A stretch of 64,000 nucleotides of DNA from Pedobacter petrophilus (GCF_009674725.1 NZ_WKKH01000024.1:1-64000); one strand, 5' to 3'. Shown: positions 1 through 8,986, counted from the stretch's first letter. Numbers and translations are program-made. The notes: a model not told the origin generated them from the sequence alone.

Positions 1-1745
1 TGTAGTGACGCGAACATCAACCGTGCCTGTTCCTGCCGGTGCGGTCGCCGTGATCTGTGTTGCCGAGTTAACGGTGAAGCCTGTAGCCGCCGTAGCGCCA
101 AAGGTCACCGAGGTAGTCCCGCTGAAGTTGGTACCGGTAATGGTCACGCTGGTGCCACCACTGGCCAAGCCGCTGATTGGGCTTAAAGCCGTTACCGTTG
201 GTCTTGCGACATAGGTAAACTGATCGCTGGCACTGGTCGCACTGGTGCCCCCTGCTGTAGTGACGCGAACATCAACCGTGCCTGTTCCTGCCGGTGCGGT
301 CGCCGTGATCTGTGTTGCCGAGTTAACGGTGAAGCCTGTAGCCGCCGTAGCGCCAAAGGTCACCGAGGTAGTCCCGCTGAAGTTGGTACCGGTAATGGTC
401 ACGCTGGTGCCACCACTGGCCAAGCCGCTGATTGGGCTTAAAGCCGTTACCGTTGGTCTTGCGACATAGGTAAACTGATCGCTGGCACTGGTCGCACTGG
501 TGCCCCCTACTGTAGTGACGCGAACATCAACCGTGCCTGTTCCTGCCGGTGCGGTAGCCGTGATCTGTGTTGCCGAGTTAACGCTGAAGCCTGTAGCCGC
601 CGTAGCGCCAAAGGTCACCGAGGTAGTCCCGCTGAAGTTGGTGCCGGTAATGGTCACGCTGGTGCCACCACTGGCCGGGCCGCTGGTGGGGCTTAAAGCC
701 GTTACCGTTGGTGCTGCGAGATAGGTAAACTGGTCGCTGGCACTGGTCGCACTGGTGCCCCCTGCTGTAGTGATGCGGACATCAACGGTGCCTGTTCCTG
801 CCGGTGCGGTAGCCGTGATCTGTGTTGCCGAGTTAACAGTGAAGCTGGCCGCCGTAGCGCCAAAGGTCACCACGGTCGCCCCGCTGAAGTTGGTGCCGGT
901 AATGATCACGCTGGTGCCACCACTGGCCGGGCCGCTGGTTGGGCTTAAAGCCGTTACCGTTGGTCCTGCGAGATAGGTAAACTGGTCGCTGGCACTGGTC
1001 GCGCTGGTGCCCCCTGCTGTAGTGACGCGGACATCAACCGTACCTGTTCCTGCCGGTGCGGTCGCCGTGATCTGTGTTGCCGAGTTAACGCTGAAGCCTG
1101 TAGCCGCCGTAGCGCCAAAGGTCACTGCAGTTGCCCCGTTAAAGTTGGTGCCGGTAATGGTCACGCTGGTGCCACCAGTGGCCGGGCCACTGGTTGGGCT
1201 TAAAGCCGTTACCGTTGGTCCTGCGACATAGGTAAACTGGTCGCTGGCACTGGTCGCACTGGTACCCCCTGTTGTAGTGACGCGGACATCAACCGTGCCT
1301 GTTCCTGCCGGTGCGGTAGCCGTGATCTGTGTTGCCGAGTTAACGGTGAAGCTGGCCGCCGTAGCGCCAAAGGTCACCGCGGTCGCCCCGCTGAAGTTGG
1401 TGCCGGTAATGATCACGCTGGTGCCACCACTGGCCGGGCCGCTGGTGGGGCTTAAAGCCGTTACCGTTGGTCCTGAAACATAAGTAAACTGGTCGCTGGC
1501 ACTGGTCGCACTGGTGCCCCTTGCTGTAGTGACGCGGACATCAACGGTGCCTGTTCCTGCCGGTGCGGTAGCCGTGATCTGTGTTGCCGAGTTAACGGTG
1601 AAGCTGGTAGCCGCCGTAGCGCCAAAGGTCACTGCGGTCGCCCCGGTGAAGTTGGTACCGGTAATGGTTACGCTGGTGCCTCCACCAGCTGGGCCACTGG
1701 TTGGGCTTAAAGCCGTTACCGTTGGTGGTGCTAAAGTGGTAAATT
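1..1745 (-). repeat. Tandem 252/255-bp repeats encoding IPT/TIG domains
   Basis: Seven direct repeats with a period of 255 bp (252 bp where one codon pair is shorter) run head to tail. The unit at 1-255 and the unit at 256-510 appear identical base for base apart from the last bases. Other copies differ by scattered substitutions, with divergence rising toward the N-terminal copy at about 1515-1745. The repeats lie wholly inside the reading frame, so copy-number change would keep the frame. Confidence 0.9.
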
Positions 1746-2574
1746 GCTGATCTACTCCATAAGAAGTACCGATACTATTTATTGCATAAGCCCTTACGTG
1801 ATAAATTGTAGAGCCTGATAGTGTTGTTTCATTATAGGAATATGTGCCTGTTACTGTTCCGGAAACTACCCTTTTGGTATTAGCAGTAGTAGGATTAAGA
1901 CTCGTGGAGTAAACAAAACCTCTCTCTATAATTGCAGAAAAACCTGCACTCGTTATGTTACCATTAAAGGTTGCAGTGGTACTGCCTATAGCCGTTGTCG
2001 CATTTGTAATTGTTTTTGGTGAAGGATCATAACTAAAGCTGGTTATACCTAAATAAAAATCGGCTGCACTGGTATTAGTTGGAAATTGAGCATTTGAAGT
2101 GATGGTAAGCACCACTTCATCAATATCTGTCCAGCCTGTAAAATTATATGGATGAGGAACATTTGCATCTGCCAGATAAACGTTTTGGGTGTTTTTTACT
2201 GTCCCTGCTTTTTTACCTTCTATCCTGAGATACTGATCCTGGCCAAAGGTTAAAAAATTAATCGTTTTAAAATTAAAGGTCTGACCATCCGCCCGCTTTA
2301 TGGATGTCTTGGCATTTCCAACAGGCGTGGCGGTTGGATCGCCAGACTGGAGCCAAAGCGTTTGGTCATTATATGACCAAAAACCGGGGCTATTAGCTAC
2401 CATTGTAAATGTCCAGCTTTCTTGAGCCGCAGTAGTCTGCGTGAAAGATGTTGTTCCCAACCTCGTTCCATTTATATCGCTAGCGACATTGTTAAAATCG
2501 AGTGTTTTGGTCTGCCCATAGGCAACCAACTGAACAATCGACAAACAAATTAATAAGTAAAATTTTCTCATCAT
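1..2574 (-). CDS. Secreted IPT/TIG-repeat protein, 3' end outside window
   Basis: The reverse strand is open from an ATG at 2574 to position 1 without a stop, at least 858 residues. It begins with a signal peptide (MRKFYLLICLSIVQLVAYGQ). Residues about 21-180 form an unrecognised N-terminal region ending near DFYLGITSFSYDP. Residues about 185-278 look like the fibronectin-III-like domain common in Bacteroidota surface proteins (ATFNGNITS, YHVRAYAIN). From about residue 279 follow seven IPT/TIG repeats of 84-85 residues, each with PTSGPAGGGTSVTITGTNF or a close variant and ending DVRVTT. The last repeat is cut by the window edge, so any sorting domain is unseen. IPT/TIG arrays are typical of cell-surface adhesins; the binding partner is unknown. 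Confidence 0.85.
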   Translation of the reverse strand, partial: MMRKFYLLICLSIVQLVAYGQTKTLDFNNVASDINGTRLGTTSFTQTTAAQESWTFTMVANSPGFWSYNDQTLWLQSGDPTATPVGNAKTSIKRADGQTFNFKTINFLTFGQDQYLRIEGKKAGTVKNTQNVYLADANVPHPYNFTGWTDIDEVVLTITSNAQFPTNTSAADFYLGITSFSYDPSPKTITNATTAIGSTTATFNGNITSAGFSAIIERGFVYSTSLNPTTANTKRVVSGTVTGTYSYNETTLSGSTIYHVRAYAINSIGTSYGVDQQFTTLAPPTVTALSPTSGPAGGGTSVTITGTNFTGATAVTFGATAATSFTVNSATQITATAPAGTGTVDVRVTTARGTSATSASDQFTYVSGPTVTALSPTSGPASGGTSVIITGTNFSGATAVTFGATAASFTVNSATQITATAPAGTGTVDVRVTTTGGTSATSASDQFTYVAGPTVTALSPTSGPATGGTSVTITGTNFNGATAVTFGATAATGFSVNSATQITATAPAGTGTVDVRVTTAGGTSATSASDQFTYLAGPTVTALSPTSGPASGGTSVIITGTNFSGATVVTFGATAASFTVNSATQITATAPAGTGTVDVRITTAGGTSATSASDQFTYLAAPTVTALSPTSGPASGGTSVTITGTNFSGTTSVTFGATAATGFSVNSATQITATAPAGTGTVDVRVTTVGGTSATSASDQFTYVARPTVTALSPISGLASGGTSVTITGTNFSGTTSVTFGATAATGFTVNSATQITATAPAGTGTVDVRVTTAGGTSATSASDQFTYVARPTVTALSPISGLASGGTSVTITGTNFSGTTSVTFGATAATGFTVNSATQITATAPAGTGTVDVRVTT

Positions 2575-2656
2575 ATTTAACACGTTATCGTATACATTTA
2601 CCCAAAATAAGTGGGGATAATTTTTATTATAATTGCACCATACCTTAATTAACACC

Positions 2657-3709
2657 ATGTCAATCTCAAAAGAATTATCAAATCATCAAACGGCATTTGA
2701 ACTACTTTCTAAAAAATTAACAGGCGCACTTTCTACACCCGAGGTGGTAGATACGGTAAACCAGTTGCACAATCTTTATTCAAAACTCACCAATATCGAA
2801 GGTGTACTCGCCCCATCAGATGAGGAAGAAATTTTCGAAGAACTGAGTGAAAACGGCACCCGTGTAAATCCGTATATGGCTGCATATTGTTTTCTTGATT
2901 ACCTGCGTTCTTATAAATTCACCATCGGCATTAAAAAGCTAATCAATGAGAAACTCGGTCAGGACCATCAACAACCTCTGCTGATTTTATATGCCGGAAC
3001 CGGACCTTATGCATCGCTCATTTTGCCGTTAACCACCCTATTTTCTGCAGACCAGATCCAGGTTACTTTGCTTGATATTCACCAGTCATCATTACATGCC
3101 GTAAGCAAATTAATCACAGCATTTAACCTGCAGGCATACTTTAATGGATTTATCAAAGCAGATGCAACCCTGTTTACCCCAACAAATAATGACTTTTATG
3201 ACATCATTATATCTGAAACTATGGATAAGGCCTTGCGAAAAGAACCGCAGGTGGCTATTTTCCATCACCTTCACCAGTTTTTAAAACCAGATGGAGCACT
3301 TATTCCTCAAGAGATACGGGTTGACCTTTATCAATCAAAATGGGGGGAAGAAAAAAATCCCGCTTTCGAATATTTTCTCGATACGGAAACCAGGGCATAT
3401 AATGCCACAGTACGAGAAAAGATTACCAATCTGATTGCCATTAACAAGCACTCTGTAACAAAATTTGAAAGAACTACCGCGGATCGCCGCATTTTTCTAA
3501 AAACGATTGATGCTAAAGATCTTAAAGCTGCCTACACTGCCCTTTTGCTGATTACCGAAGTGCAGATTTATAAAGACATTGTGTTGCTCGAAGACGATTC
3601 TATTTTAACAGAAAAAGACTATCTGACGCCGTTAAACGAGCAGATTCGTCAATCTGGTTTATCTTTTTATTATAAAATGGATAACGATCCCCGAATCATA
3701 TGCACTTAA
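2657..3709 (+). CDS. Class I SAM-dependent methyltransferase (PRMT-like)
   Basis: A 350-residue protein with a Rossmann-type methyltransferase core near its middle: LLILYAGTGPYASLILPL is the SAM-binding glycine motif, LLDIH the acidic strand-2 motif, and DIIISETMDKAL resembles the double-E-like region of protein arginine methyltransferases. The N-terminal 110 residues are helical and unrecognised. I chose ATG 2657 (MSISKELS) over a TTG 24 bp upstream. Its 3' end overlaps the convergent ligand-binding gene by 4 bp. It borders a cluster of other group-transfer enzymes, which suggests a shared modification role, but the substrate cannot be read from the sequence. Confidence 0.7.
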   Translation: MSISKELSNHQTAFELLSKKLTGALSTPEVVDTVNQLHNLYSKLTNIEGVLAPSDEEEIFEELSENGTRVNPYMAAYCFLDYLRSYKFTIGIKKLINEKLGQDHQQPLLILYAGTGPYASLILPLTTLFSADQIQVTLLDIHQSSLHAVSKLITAFNLQAYFNGFIKADATLFTPTNNDFYDIIISETMDKALRKEPQVAIFHHLHQFLKPDGALIPQEIRVDLYQSKWGEEKNPAFEYFLDTETRAYNATVREKITNLIAINKHSVTKFERTTADRRIFLKTIDAKDLKAAYTALLLITEVQIYKDIVLLEDDSILTEKDYLTPLNEQIRQSGLSFYYKMDNDPRIICT

Positions 3710-4872
3710 ATACATAAATAAGGGTTCTGCCATCCACTAACGCTTTCTTCATGAATTTCTCTAAAAGTGATATCGTTAAATGCCAGCCGTTTTCCCCGCT
3801 CAACAACCACTGTGCTGACATTAATGCCAGACACGTTTAATTTCACAATATCTACATCTGGCAATAGGAAGCCAGATTTTGGAAAAAAATTAACCTCACC
3901 GCGCGGACCTTTCTTTTTATCTGTTTGTAAATACTCCATTACCTTTTTCCAGTCCCGACGTTGCATAGCAGGTTCCATCTCTTTGAGCGTCATGCCTGCC
4001 TCAAACCCCAATAAAGAAAATACATCCGCAGCCCTGCCAGATTGTCCCTCGACAATCCTTACAAAAGCATCATTCATTTCCCCAGCCATTTCTCTTGTCC
4101 ATTGCGAACAAGAATAAAAAGACAAAGGAAAACCTGTAATCTCCTTTAACACATCCGGAAAACACATGGGCTCTGAAAGCAGGAGTGGCACTTTTTTCTC
4201 TAAACCCCTTTCATAAAAAGCTTTTATAAATTCTATGGCCTGAGGGCCTGAAAACAAAGCGTGTAAATAAGCAGGTGGTTCGTTTTCTATATTATTGAGT
4301 AAAACCTCCATATCAAGCACGTGAGGTTCATTGTGATTTAATGATAGGATATGAAAATCCATCAGTTCAGACCCTGCCGCTATAGCACCATGTCTAAAAC
4401 TTGCAGCCAGGTGATAGCCGCCATCGTAAGGGGGCATAAGCACCGCGCCTTTATCTCCGAAATTCTTGTGTGCCCAATGGCCAAGGGCATATTCACCCTG
4501 CCATAACTGATAGCTGCTATGAAAAATATTAGGGCTCGTATAGTTTAGTGAAGGAAGATATTCTCCCATATCAAAAAAGAAAGCAAGTTTTTGACGGCTC
4601 TCAATCAATGGGATTAAATTTGGAATTACTTTATAACTGATATAGCCCATTATAATATCCACGTTATGAAAATTAAGCAGTTTTTGTACCGCTTGCTTAA
4701 CATCCGTTTCCTTACCCTGTCCTACATACTCTTGTATAAACTGATAATCATGCTGTGTGTAAATATCTTTACAGAGGCCGGCAAACAAGCCATTTATGAT
4801 ATTATTGGCATGATCTGGATAAATGGAAGAATAAGTAGTTATAAAACCAATTTTTAACGGCGATAACATCAT
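3706..4872 (-). CDS. Periplasmic-binding-protein-like (LivJ/Peripla_BP_6 type), no signal peptide
   Basis: A 388-residue protein with the two-lobed type I periplasmic-binding fold expected of branched-chain amino-acid/amide binding proteins: IGFITTYSSIYPDHANNIIN at the start, a VDIIMGYISYKVIPNLIPLI strand-helix in lobe one, then GAVLMPPYDGGYHLAASFRHG. No N-terminal hydrophobic segment follows the start, so the protein is predicted to stay in the cytoplasm, unlike transport-associated relatives. It is the last gene of a minus-strand run behind the formyltransferase and tail-collar genes (80-bp gap). A ligand-sensing role is one possibility. No permease or ATPase gene adjoins it. Confidence 0.6.
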   Translation of the reverse strand: MMLSPLKIGFITTYSSIYPDHANNIINGLFAGLCKDIYTQHDYQFIQEYVGQGKETDVKQAVQKLLNFHNVDIIMGYISYKVIPNLIPLIESRQKLAFFFDMGEYLPSLNYTSPNIFHSSYQLWQGEYALGHWAHKNFGDKGAVLMPPYDGGYHLAASFRHGAIAAGSELMDFHILSLNHNEPHVLDMEVLLNNIENEPPAYLHALFSGPQAIEFIKAFYERGLEKKVPLLLSEPMCFPDVLKEITGFPLSFYSCSQWTREMAGEMNDAFVRIVEGQSGRAADVFSLLGFEAGMTLKEMEPAMQRRDWKKVMEYLQTDKKKGPRGEVNFFPKSGFLLPDVDIVKLNVSGINVSTVVVERGKRLAFNDITFREIHEESVSGWQNPYLCI

Positions 4873-4908
4873 AAGAGCGCTAGTAAGTTGTATTCATATC
4901 ACTGATTC

Positions 4909-4950
4909 CAAATGGCCGTTTGGCGAAAACCAGCCGGCCATTTGTTTATT
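4909..4950. terminator. Strong hairpin between tail-collar and ligand-binding genes
   Basis: A perfect 10-bp inverted repeat (CAAATGGCCG at 4909-4918, CGGCCATTTG at 4935-4944) encloses a 16-base loop that can pair further (TGG/CCA). The plus-strand side is followed by a T-rich stretch. On the minus strand it sits after the tail-collar stop, so it could end or attenuate that transcript before the ligand-binding gene. Confidence 0.5.
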
Positions 4951-4952
4951 GA

Positions 4953-5576
4953 TTAGTTTCTACTCGGAAATAATCCTTCAACAACGATTACCATCGTTAA
5001 TGCTACATAAGGATTAGCAATATTAACCGGCTGGCTACTACCATTAATACCAACAGTTATTGTTCCTGTTGGGGTAACTGTAGCACTCGAAGGCTGACTT
5101 CCAACATTTAATTCTGTATCTGGCAACGCATTGTTATACATTGCAACACCTGTAGAACGTGGTACTACTAATTGCCCTAAAGTGTTAGCTGCTGTAGAAG
5201 GTGCCGCAGCTGTTCCTACCGCGCTTGACGCCTTAATTGTTGGCGCAGGAATGGTAACGCTTGATCCGGAACCAGCAAATACAGCCGCATGGTTGTGCGC
5301 AGGCATATTCAAAATAGTTAATGTAGTTGTTGGAGAACCAGCAACCTGCCCAATAGTGTATGTTCCAAAAGCTGCGGATCCTGTGCCAATAGCGGTTCTG
5401 CCGGCCATGTTTGGTAAGCTAAAAGTGGTGCGTCCATCACCCCCAAAAGAAACACCTAATATCGCATAAAGCGCAGAATTTGTTGAAATTGAAAGCAGCT
5501 GCCCGTTACAGCCCATAAATCCTCTAGGTGCAAAACTCCCTGCGAACGTTCTCACCATACCCAAATAATCATCCAT
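4953..5576 (-). CDS. Phage-tail-collar-domain protein (microcystin-dependent protein MdpB-like)
   Basis: A 207-residue protein with the tail-collar signature: GFMGCNGQLLSI, then LYAILGVSFGGDGRTTFSLP and GRTAIGTG, and the typical carboxy-terminal NPYVALTMVIVVEGLFPSRN. The middle is rich in Ala, Thr, Ser and Gly. Family members occur outside prophages in many bacteria and their function is largely unknown. No capsid, portal, tube or baseplate gene lies nearby, so this is not a phage remnant in any simple sense. It lies 44 bp downstream of the formyltransferase gene on the same strand, in a cluster of modification enzymes, and could be their substrate or a co-secreted partner (inference). Confidence 0.85.
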   Translation of the reverse strand: MDDYLGMVRTFAGSFAPRGFMGCNGQLLSISTNSALYAILGVSFGGDGRTTFSLPNMAGRTAIGTGSAAFGTYTIGQVAGSPTTTLTILNMPAHNHAAVFAGSGSSVTIPAPTIKASSAVGTAAAPSTAANTLGQLVVPRSTGVAMYNNALPDTELNVGSQPSSATVTPTGTITVGINGSSQPVNIANPYVALTMVIVVEGLFPSRN

Positions 5577-5620
5577 AATTTTAATAGTTTAAGGTTTAAA
5601 TAAATTATATATTAATTGAT

Positions 5621-6571
5621 TTAGCACAGCGACTCTTGCTGCATATTTTGTTGAAAACGCACCCCTGCTTTTAAGCCTAGGGCGATCAGTTTATAGCCCG
5701 ATAGAATCGATTCACTGGTTTGTACAATGTTAATGCGCAAAAAAGTATTGTATTTACAGGCTACAAATAAACCATAGTTTCCATCAGCATAAGCTATTGT
5801 ACCAGGTTCAAGGTTACTTACATCATTGATTATCGCTGGCGAAACTTCTACTACTGCCAATTCTTGTCCGTTCAAAAATGTAATAGCTCCGCTGAAAATG
5901 GGATTACAGGCATTTACAAGGTTCATGATTTCCGCGGCTGTCTGATTTTCCCAATCGATCAGTAAATCTTCTCGTTTTACAGATGGGTAACTAAATGATA
6001 AACTTTCATCCTGATCAACGAATTGACTTTCGTTTTTATTCAATTTTTCCAGCGCTTTCCTAATTACATTTACGGCCAACTGGCTTAATCTGCTATTCAA
6101 CGCACCGAAGCTTTCTTCAGGATAAAGCTGGAACTGCTCTTGATATAAAATTGGTCCGCCATCGAAGCTACTGTCCATTTTATGAATGGTAATCCCTGTA
6201 GCTGTTTCTCCATTTTTAATCTGCCAAAACAAAGGTGCCGGACCACGATAAGCCGGCAATAAACTGAAATGAATATTTAAAAACCGGAGCTTGTGGTTCT
6301 GCAAAAGAACATCCGGTATTTTCTTTGAAAACCCAAAGACAAATACTAAGTCAGTAGCCGTAGTAACGAGTAGATTATTTACCTGATCTGAAAACGACGC
6401 ATCATGATCTAAAAGCAGACATTTAATACCTTTCGAATTACAGAAATTTTTAACTAAATTTTTCTCAAAAGAACCAGGAGAGGTTACAACGGCTTTTAGC
6501 CAACCCTTTTCGTGAAAATAAACAAGAGCGGGCAATGCCGCAATGTGGTTTGAGAGTACGATGATTTTCAC
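5621..6571 (-). CDS. Formyltransferase-family protein (Fmt/ArnA-like N-terminal domain)
   Basis: A 316-residue protein with the formyl-THF transferase core. Asn99 and His101 lie in FLNIHFSLLPAYRGPAP and Asp137 in MDSSFDGGPIL; these are the catalytic Asn-His-Asp set of methionyl-tRNA formyltransferase and sugar-amine formyltransferases. A C-terminal domain follows (about 200-316) with GAITFLNGQELAV, as in Fmt-like proteins. It is not in a def-fmt context but first in a minus-strand run with the tail-collar and ligand-binding genes. I therefore read it as a specialised formyltransferase, probably acting on an amino group of a sugar or peptide, rather than the housekeeping enzyme. Confidence 0.75.
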   Translation of the reverse strand: MKIIVLSNHIAALPALVYFHEKGWLKAVVTSPGSFEKNLVKNFCNSKGIKCLLLDHDASFSDQVNNLLVTTATDLVFVFGFSKKIPDVLLQNHKLRFLNIHFSLLPAYRGPAPLFWQIKNGETATGITIHKMDSSFDGGPILYQEQFQLYPEESFGALNSRLSQLAVNVIRKALEKLNKNESQFVDQDESLSFSYPSVKREDLLIDWENQTAAEIMNLVNACNPIFSGAITFLNGQELAVVEVSPAIINDVSNLEPGTIAYADGNYGLFVACKYNTFLRINIVQTSESILSGYKLIALGLKAGVRFQQNMQQESLC

Positions 6572-6739
6572 AGAGTTGAGACGTTATTTGGATAACGTAA
6601 AAATATTATTTTTTTTCACAACTCCAAAAATTTATTTACAAATACTTATTTATCAGTATACCTTATCTGAATTTTAGACTTAAATTAGTAACGTATAAAT
6701 TTATTTGGCTATACCATGGTTATTTATTCAAGAACAAAA

Positions 6740-7417
6740 ATGTCTGTTTCCCTTATCCATGCGCAGCCTGATCTTTGCAATTTATCATACAATTGGACGG
6801 CCCATTTTAATACATTGCATTATAAGGGCAGCTGGACTGTTCTTCCGCTGCGTACCCCGGGAGGAATGGATAACATTCTTCCGGATTTAATTAACAGTGA
6901 TCGTTTTGGAGACCATCCCAATATGATGCTTTTTCCACATATTAAATCCTTTATCGACGGAATGAAATGTGAACTAATGTCCGTTAGATTGCTTAGGCTT
7001 GCTGCCGGATCAGTAATTAAACAGCACAGGGATATGGAACTGGCTTTCGAGAAGGGTGAAGCCCGTTTGCATATCCCCATCCAGACCAATGCTGGCGTAG
7101 AATTTTATATTAACGATGAACGTATCATCATGAACGAAGGCGAATGCTGGTACATTAACGCCAACCTTCCGCACCGCGTAACCAACAATGGCAATACAGA
7201 CAGAATCCATTTGGTGATTGATTGTAAGGTAAATGCCTGGTTAAAGCAACGGATTCTAAACACCGACACAATTGCCCATGCGCCTGATGAAAGCCGCTCC
7301 CCGGAGCTATTAAAACAAATGATTATCTCTTTAAAAGCACAAGGGACAGACCGGTCGCTGCAAATGGCTATGGAGCTGCAGGCCGAATACAACACCTTAG
7401 TAAATTCACAATTATGA
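6740..7417 (+). CDS. Aspartyl/asparaginyl beta-hydroxylase-family dioxygenase
   Basis: A 225-residue protein of the Asp_Arg_Hydrox family, Fe(II)/2-oxoglutarate oxygenases. The metal-binding set is visible: His96-x-Asp98 in KQHRDME and distal His145 in NLPHRVTNNG. Arg109 (ARLHIPI) and Arg156 are candidates for 2-oxoglutarate binding. Upstream ATG 6716 is also possible; I prefer 6740 because the divergent promoter region runs close to 6716. The stop overlaps the sulfotransferase start (ATGA), so the two are translationally coupled. Known relatives hydroxylate Asp/Asn side chains in peptides or free amino acids; the target here is unknown. Confidence 0.8.
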   Translation: MSVSLIHAQPDLCNLSYNWTAHFNTLHYKGSWTVLPLRTPGGMDNILPDLINSDRFGDHPNMMLFPHIKSFIDGMKCELMSVRLLRLAAGSVIKQHRDMELAFEKGEARLHIPIQTNAGVEFYINDERIIMNEGECWYINANLPHRVTNNGNTDRIHLVIDCKVNAWLKQRILNTDTIAHAPDESRSPELLKQMIISLKAQGTDRSLQMAMELQAEYNTLVNSQL

Positions 7418-8394
7418 GTGAGGTCCAACATCCATTGCAAAACTGGATTCCCTACCAGCTGAAGCAAATTAATGGTGAGTATACCTGCAAATGGCTTTAT
7501 ACCAATGGGGATCATTTTACCGGGCCATTCTTTGATGAATCAATCAGTAAATGCTTATCTCATCCTTTCAATTCCAATGCATTTAAGCCCTTAAGCAATA
7601 TCGCCATAATCCCAGAATGGGCCTCCGGGTTAAAAAGCCTTAAACCCACGGCCTTTATTTTTCATATTTCCAGGTGTGGATCAACGCTGATCTCGCAGTC
7701 TCTATCCATTAACGAACGTCATATTGTATTGCCAGAAGCCCCATTTATAGATGAAGTGCTGAGGCTAACTAAACATCACGACTGGTTATCTGCTACCGAA
7801 CGCGAAGAAATGGTGAAAGCCACCATTAAAATTTATGGGCATAATCCTGATGGAAATAAAAAGCATCTTTTTATCAAAACAGATAGCTGGCACATCCATT
7901 TTATGCCCCTGATTAGAAGATTATACCCTGACGTGCCATTTATCTTGTTGTACCGCAAGCCTGATGAGGTGATCCGGTCTCACCAGAAGTTCCGGGGAAT
8001 GCAAGCCGTTCCTGGTGTTGTGCCAAATGAGTTATTGGGAATTGAAGCTGGTGCAGTTGATCCGGCTGACTTTGATGGGCACACGGCCAAAGTATTGGAA
8101 AATTACCTTGAAGCTTTTGTTAATGCAGTAAAAGCAGATCCACTTACCTTATTGGTTAATTATAATGAAGGGATTATGGCTATAATGCAGCGTTTCTGCA
8201 ATTTTGCCAACGTAGCGTTGAATAACGATGACTGGGCGCAAATCAACACCCGAAGCCACTTTCATGCAAAGCATCCTGGCCAGGTTTTTAGTGAAGTACA
8301 ACCCAAAGAAACCGTTCCTGCTTATCAGCATGAAGCTTTTAAACAATACGAGCAATTGGAAGTGCTCAGGCTGGCGCAACCTGCGCAAGAATGA
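7414..8394 (+). CDS. Sulfotransferase-family protein
   Basis: A 326-residue protein with the PAPS-binding motifs of sulfotransferases. The 5'-phosphosulfate loop is FHISRCGSTLISQSL (about residues 83-97) and the 3'-phosphate strand is FILLYRKPDEVIRSH (about residues 174-188). The first 75 residues carry no recognised domain. It overlaps the hydroxylase stop by 4 bp and runs 29 bp into the 3' end of the convergent APS kinase gene. The adjoining APS kinase, which makes PAPS, strongly supports real sulfotransfer. The acceptor could be the hydroxylated product of the upstream enzyme (inference). Confidence 0.8.
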   Translation: MSEVQHPLQNWIPYQLKQINGEYTCKWLYTNGDHFTGPFFDESISKCLSHPFNSNAFKPLSNIAIIPEWASGLKSLKPTAFIFHISRCGSTLISQSLSINERHIVLPEAPFIDEVLRLTKHHDWLSATEREEMVKATIKIYGHNPDGNKKHLFIKTDSWHIHFMPLIRRLYPDVPFILLYRKPDEVIRSHQKFRGMQAVPGVVPNELLGIEAGAVDPADFDGHTAKVLENYLEAFVNAVKADPLTLLVNYNEGIMAIMQRFCNFANVALNNDDWAQINTRSHFHAKHPGQVFSEVQPKETVPAYQHEAFKQYEQLEVLRLAQPAQE

Positions 8395-8896
8395 AGTTCA
8401 ACAGCAACCTGCCCGCAGCATCTAAGGTTAAGAGATCTGTATCGAGACGCAAATCTGCTTGAAGCGGCTTTTCATACACATCATTCACTCCGGTAAGGTT
8501 CAAGATTTTATCAGGATGCCCGTCCGGAAGTAATGCTTTCCGGTAAAGGCCCTTTATATCTCTTGCTACGAGTGTATCCATCGGGCAATCAACCCATACT
8601 GTTTTGGTATTATACAGCGAATTAAGCTCCCTACGGACAGTTTCAAAAGGATTAATGGCAGCAACAATGGCAATAGTTCCCTGCTGCGCATAATCATTGG
8701 CCAGCTTTCCCAAACGCCTGATATTTTCCATCCGGTCGGCATGTGAAAAACCAAGGTCGCTACACAAAGTTTGTCGATAACTATCCCCATCTATTACGAT
8801 ACAGGGATAATCCAGTTTTATAAGTTGGCAGCTAACCCATTGGGCAAGCGTGGTTTTTCCCGCGCCTGACAGGCCTGTGATTTGTAAGGAGAGCAT
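8366..8896 (-). CDS. cysC: Adenylylsulfate (APS) kinase
   Basis: A 176-residue P-loop kinase: Walker A GLSGAGKTT at residues 8-16, VIDGDSYRQTLCSDLGFS for APS recognition, then DRMENIRRLGKLA, all as in CysC. It phosphorylates APS to PAPS, the sulfuryl donor of the convergent sulfotransferase. No ATP sulfurylase or PAPS reductase lies beside it, so it appears dedicated to sulfation rather than assimilation. Its 3' end overlaps the sulfotransferase gene tail to tail by 29 bp. Confidence 0.85.
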   Translation of the reverse strand: MLSLQITGLSGAGKTTLAQWVSCQLIKLDYPCIVIDGDSYRQTLCSDLGFSHADRMENIRRLGKLANDYAQQGTIAIVAAINPFETVRRELNSLYNTKTVWVDCPMDTLVARDIKGLYRKALLPDGHPDKILNLTGVNDVYEKPLQADLRLDTDLLTLDAAGRLLLNFILAQVAPA

Positions 8897-8986
8897 CAGG
8901 TATTTTTAATATGGATAAAGATAAATTAAACCTTTGATTTTATTGAATAATGAACATCAATTCATCCATAAACGCCATCTAAAATC

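Noticed and set aside
5..1750. Seven plus-strand open frames of 68-78 codons
   Set aside because: They are antisense shadows of the IPT/TIG repeats on the minus strand; the minus frame has signal peptide, domains and no stop.
4953..5576. Prophage or tailocin remnant
   Set aside because: Only a tail-collar domain is present; no other phage structural, lysis or integrase gene lies nearby, and the family is common outside phages.
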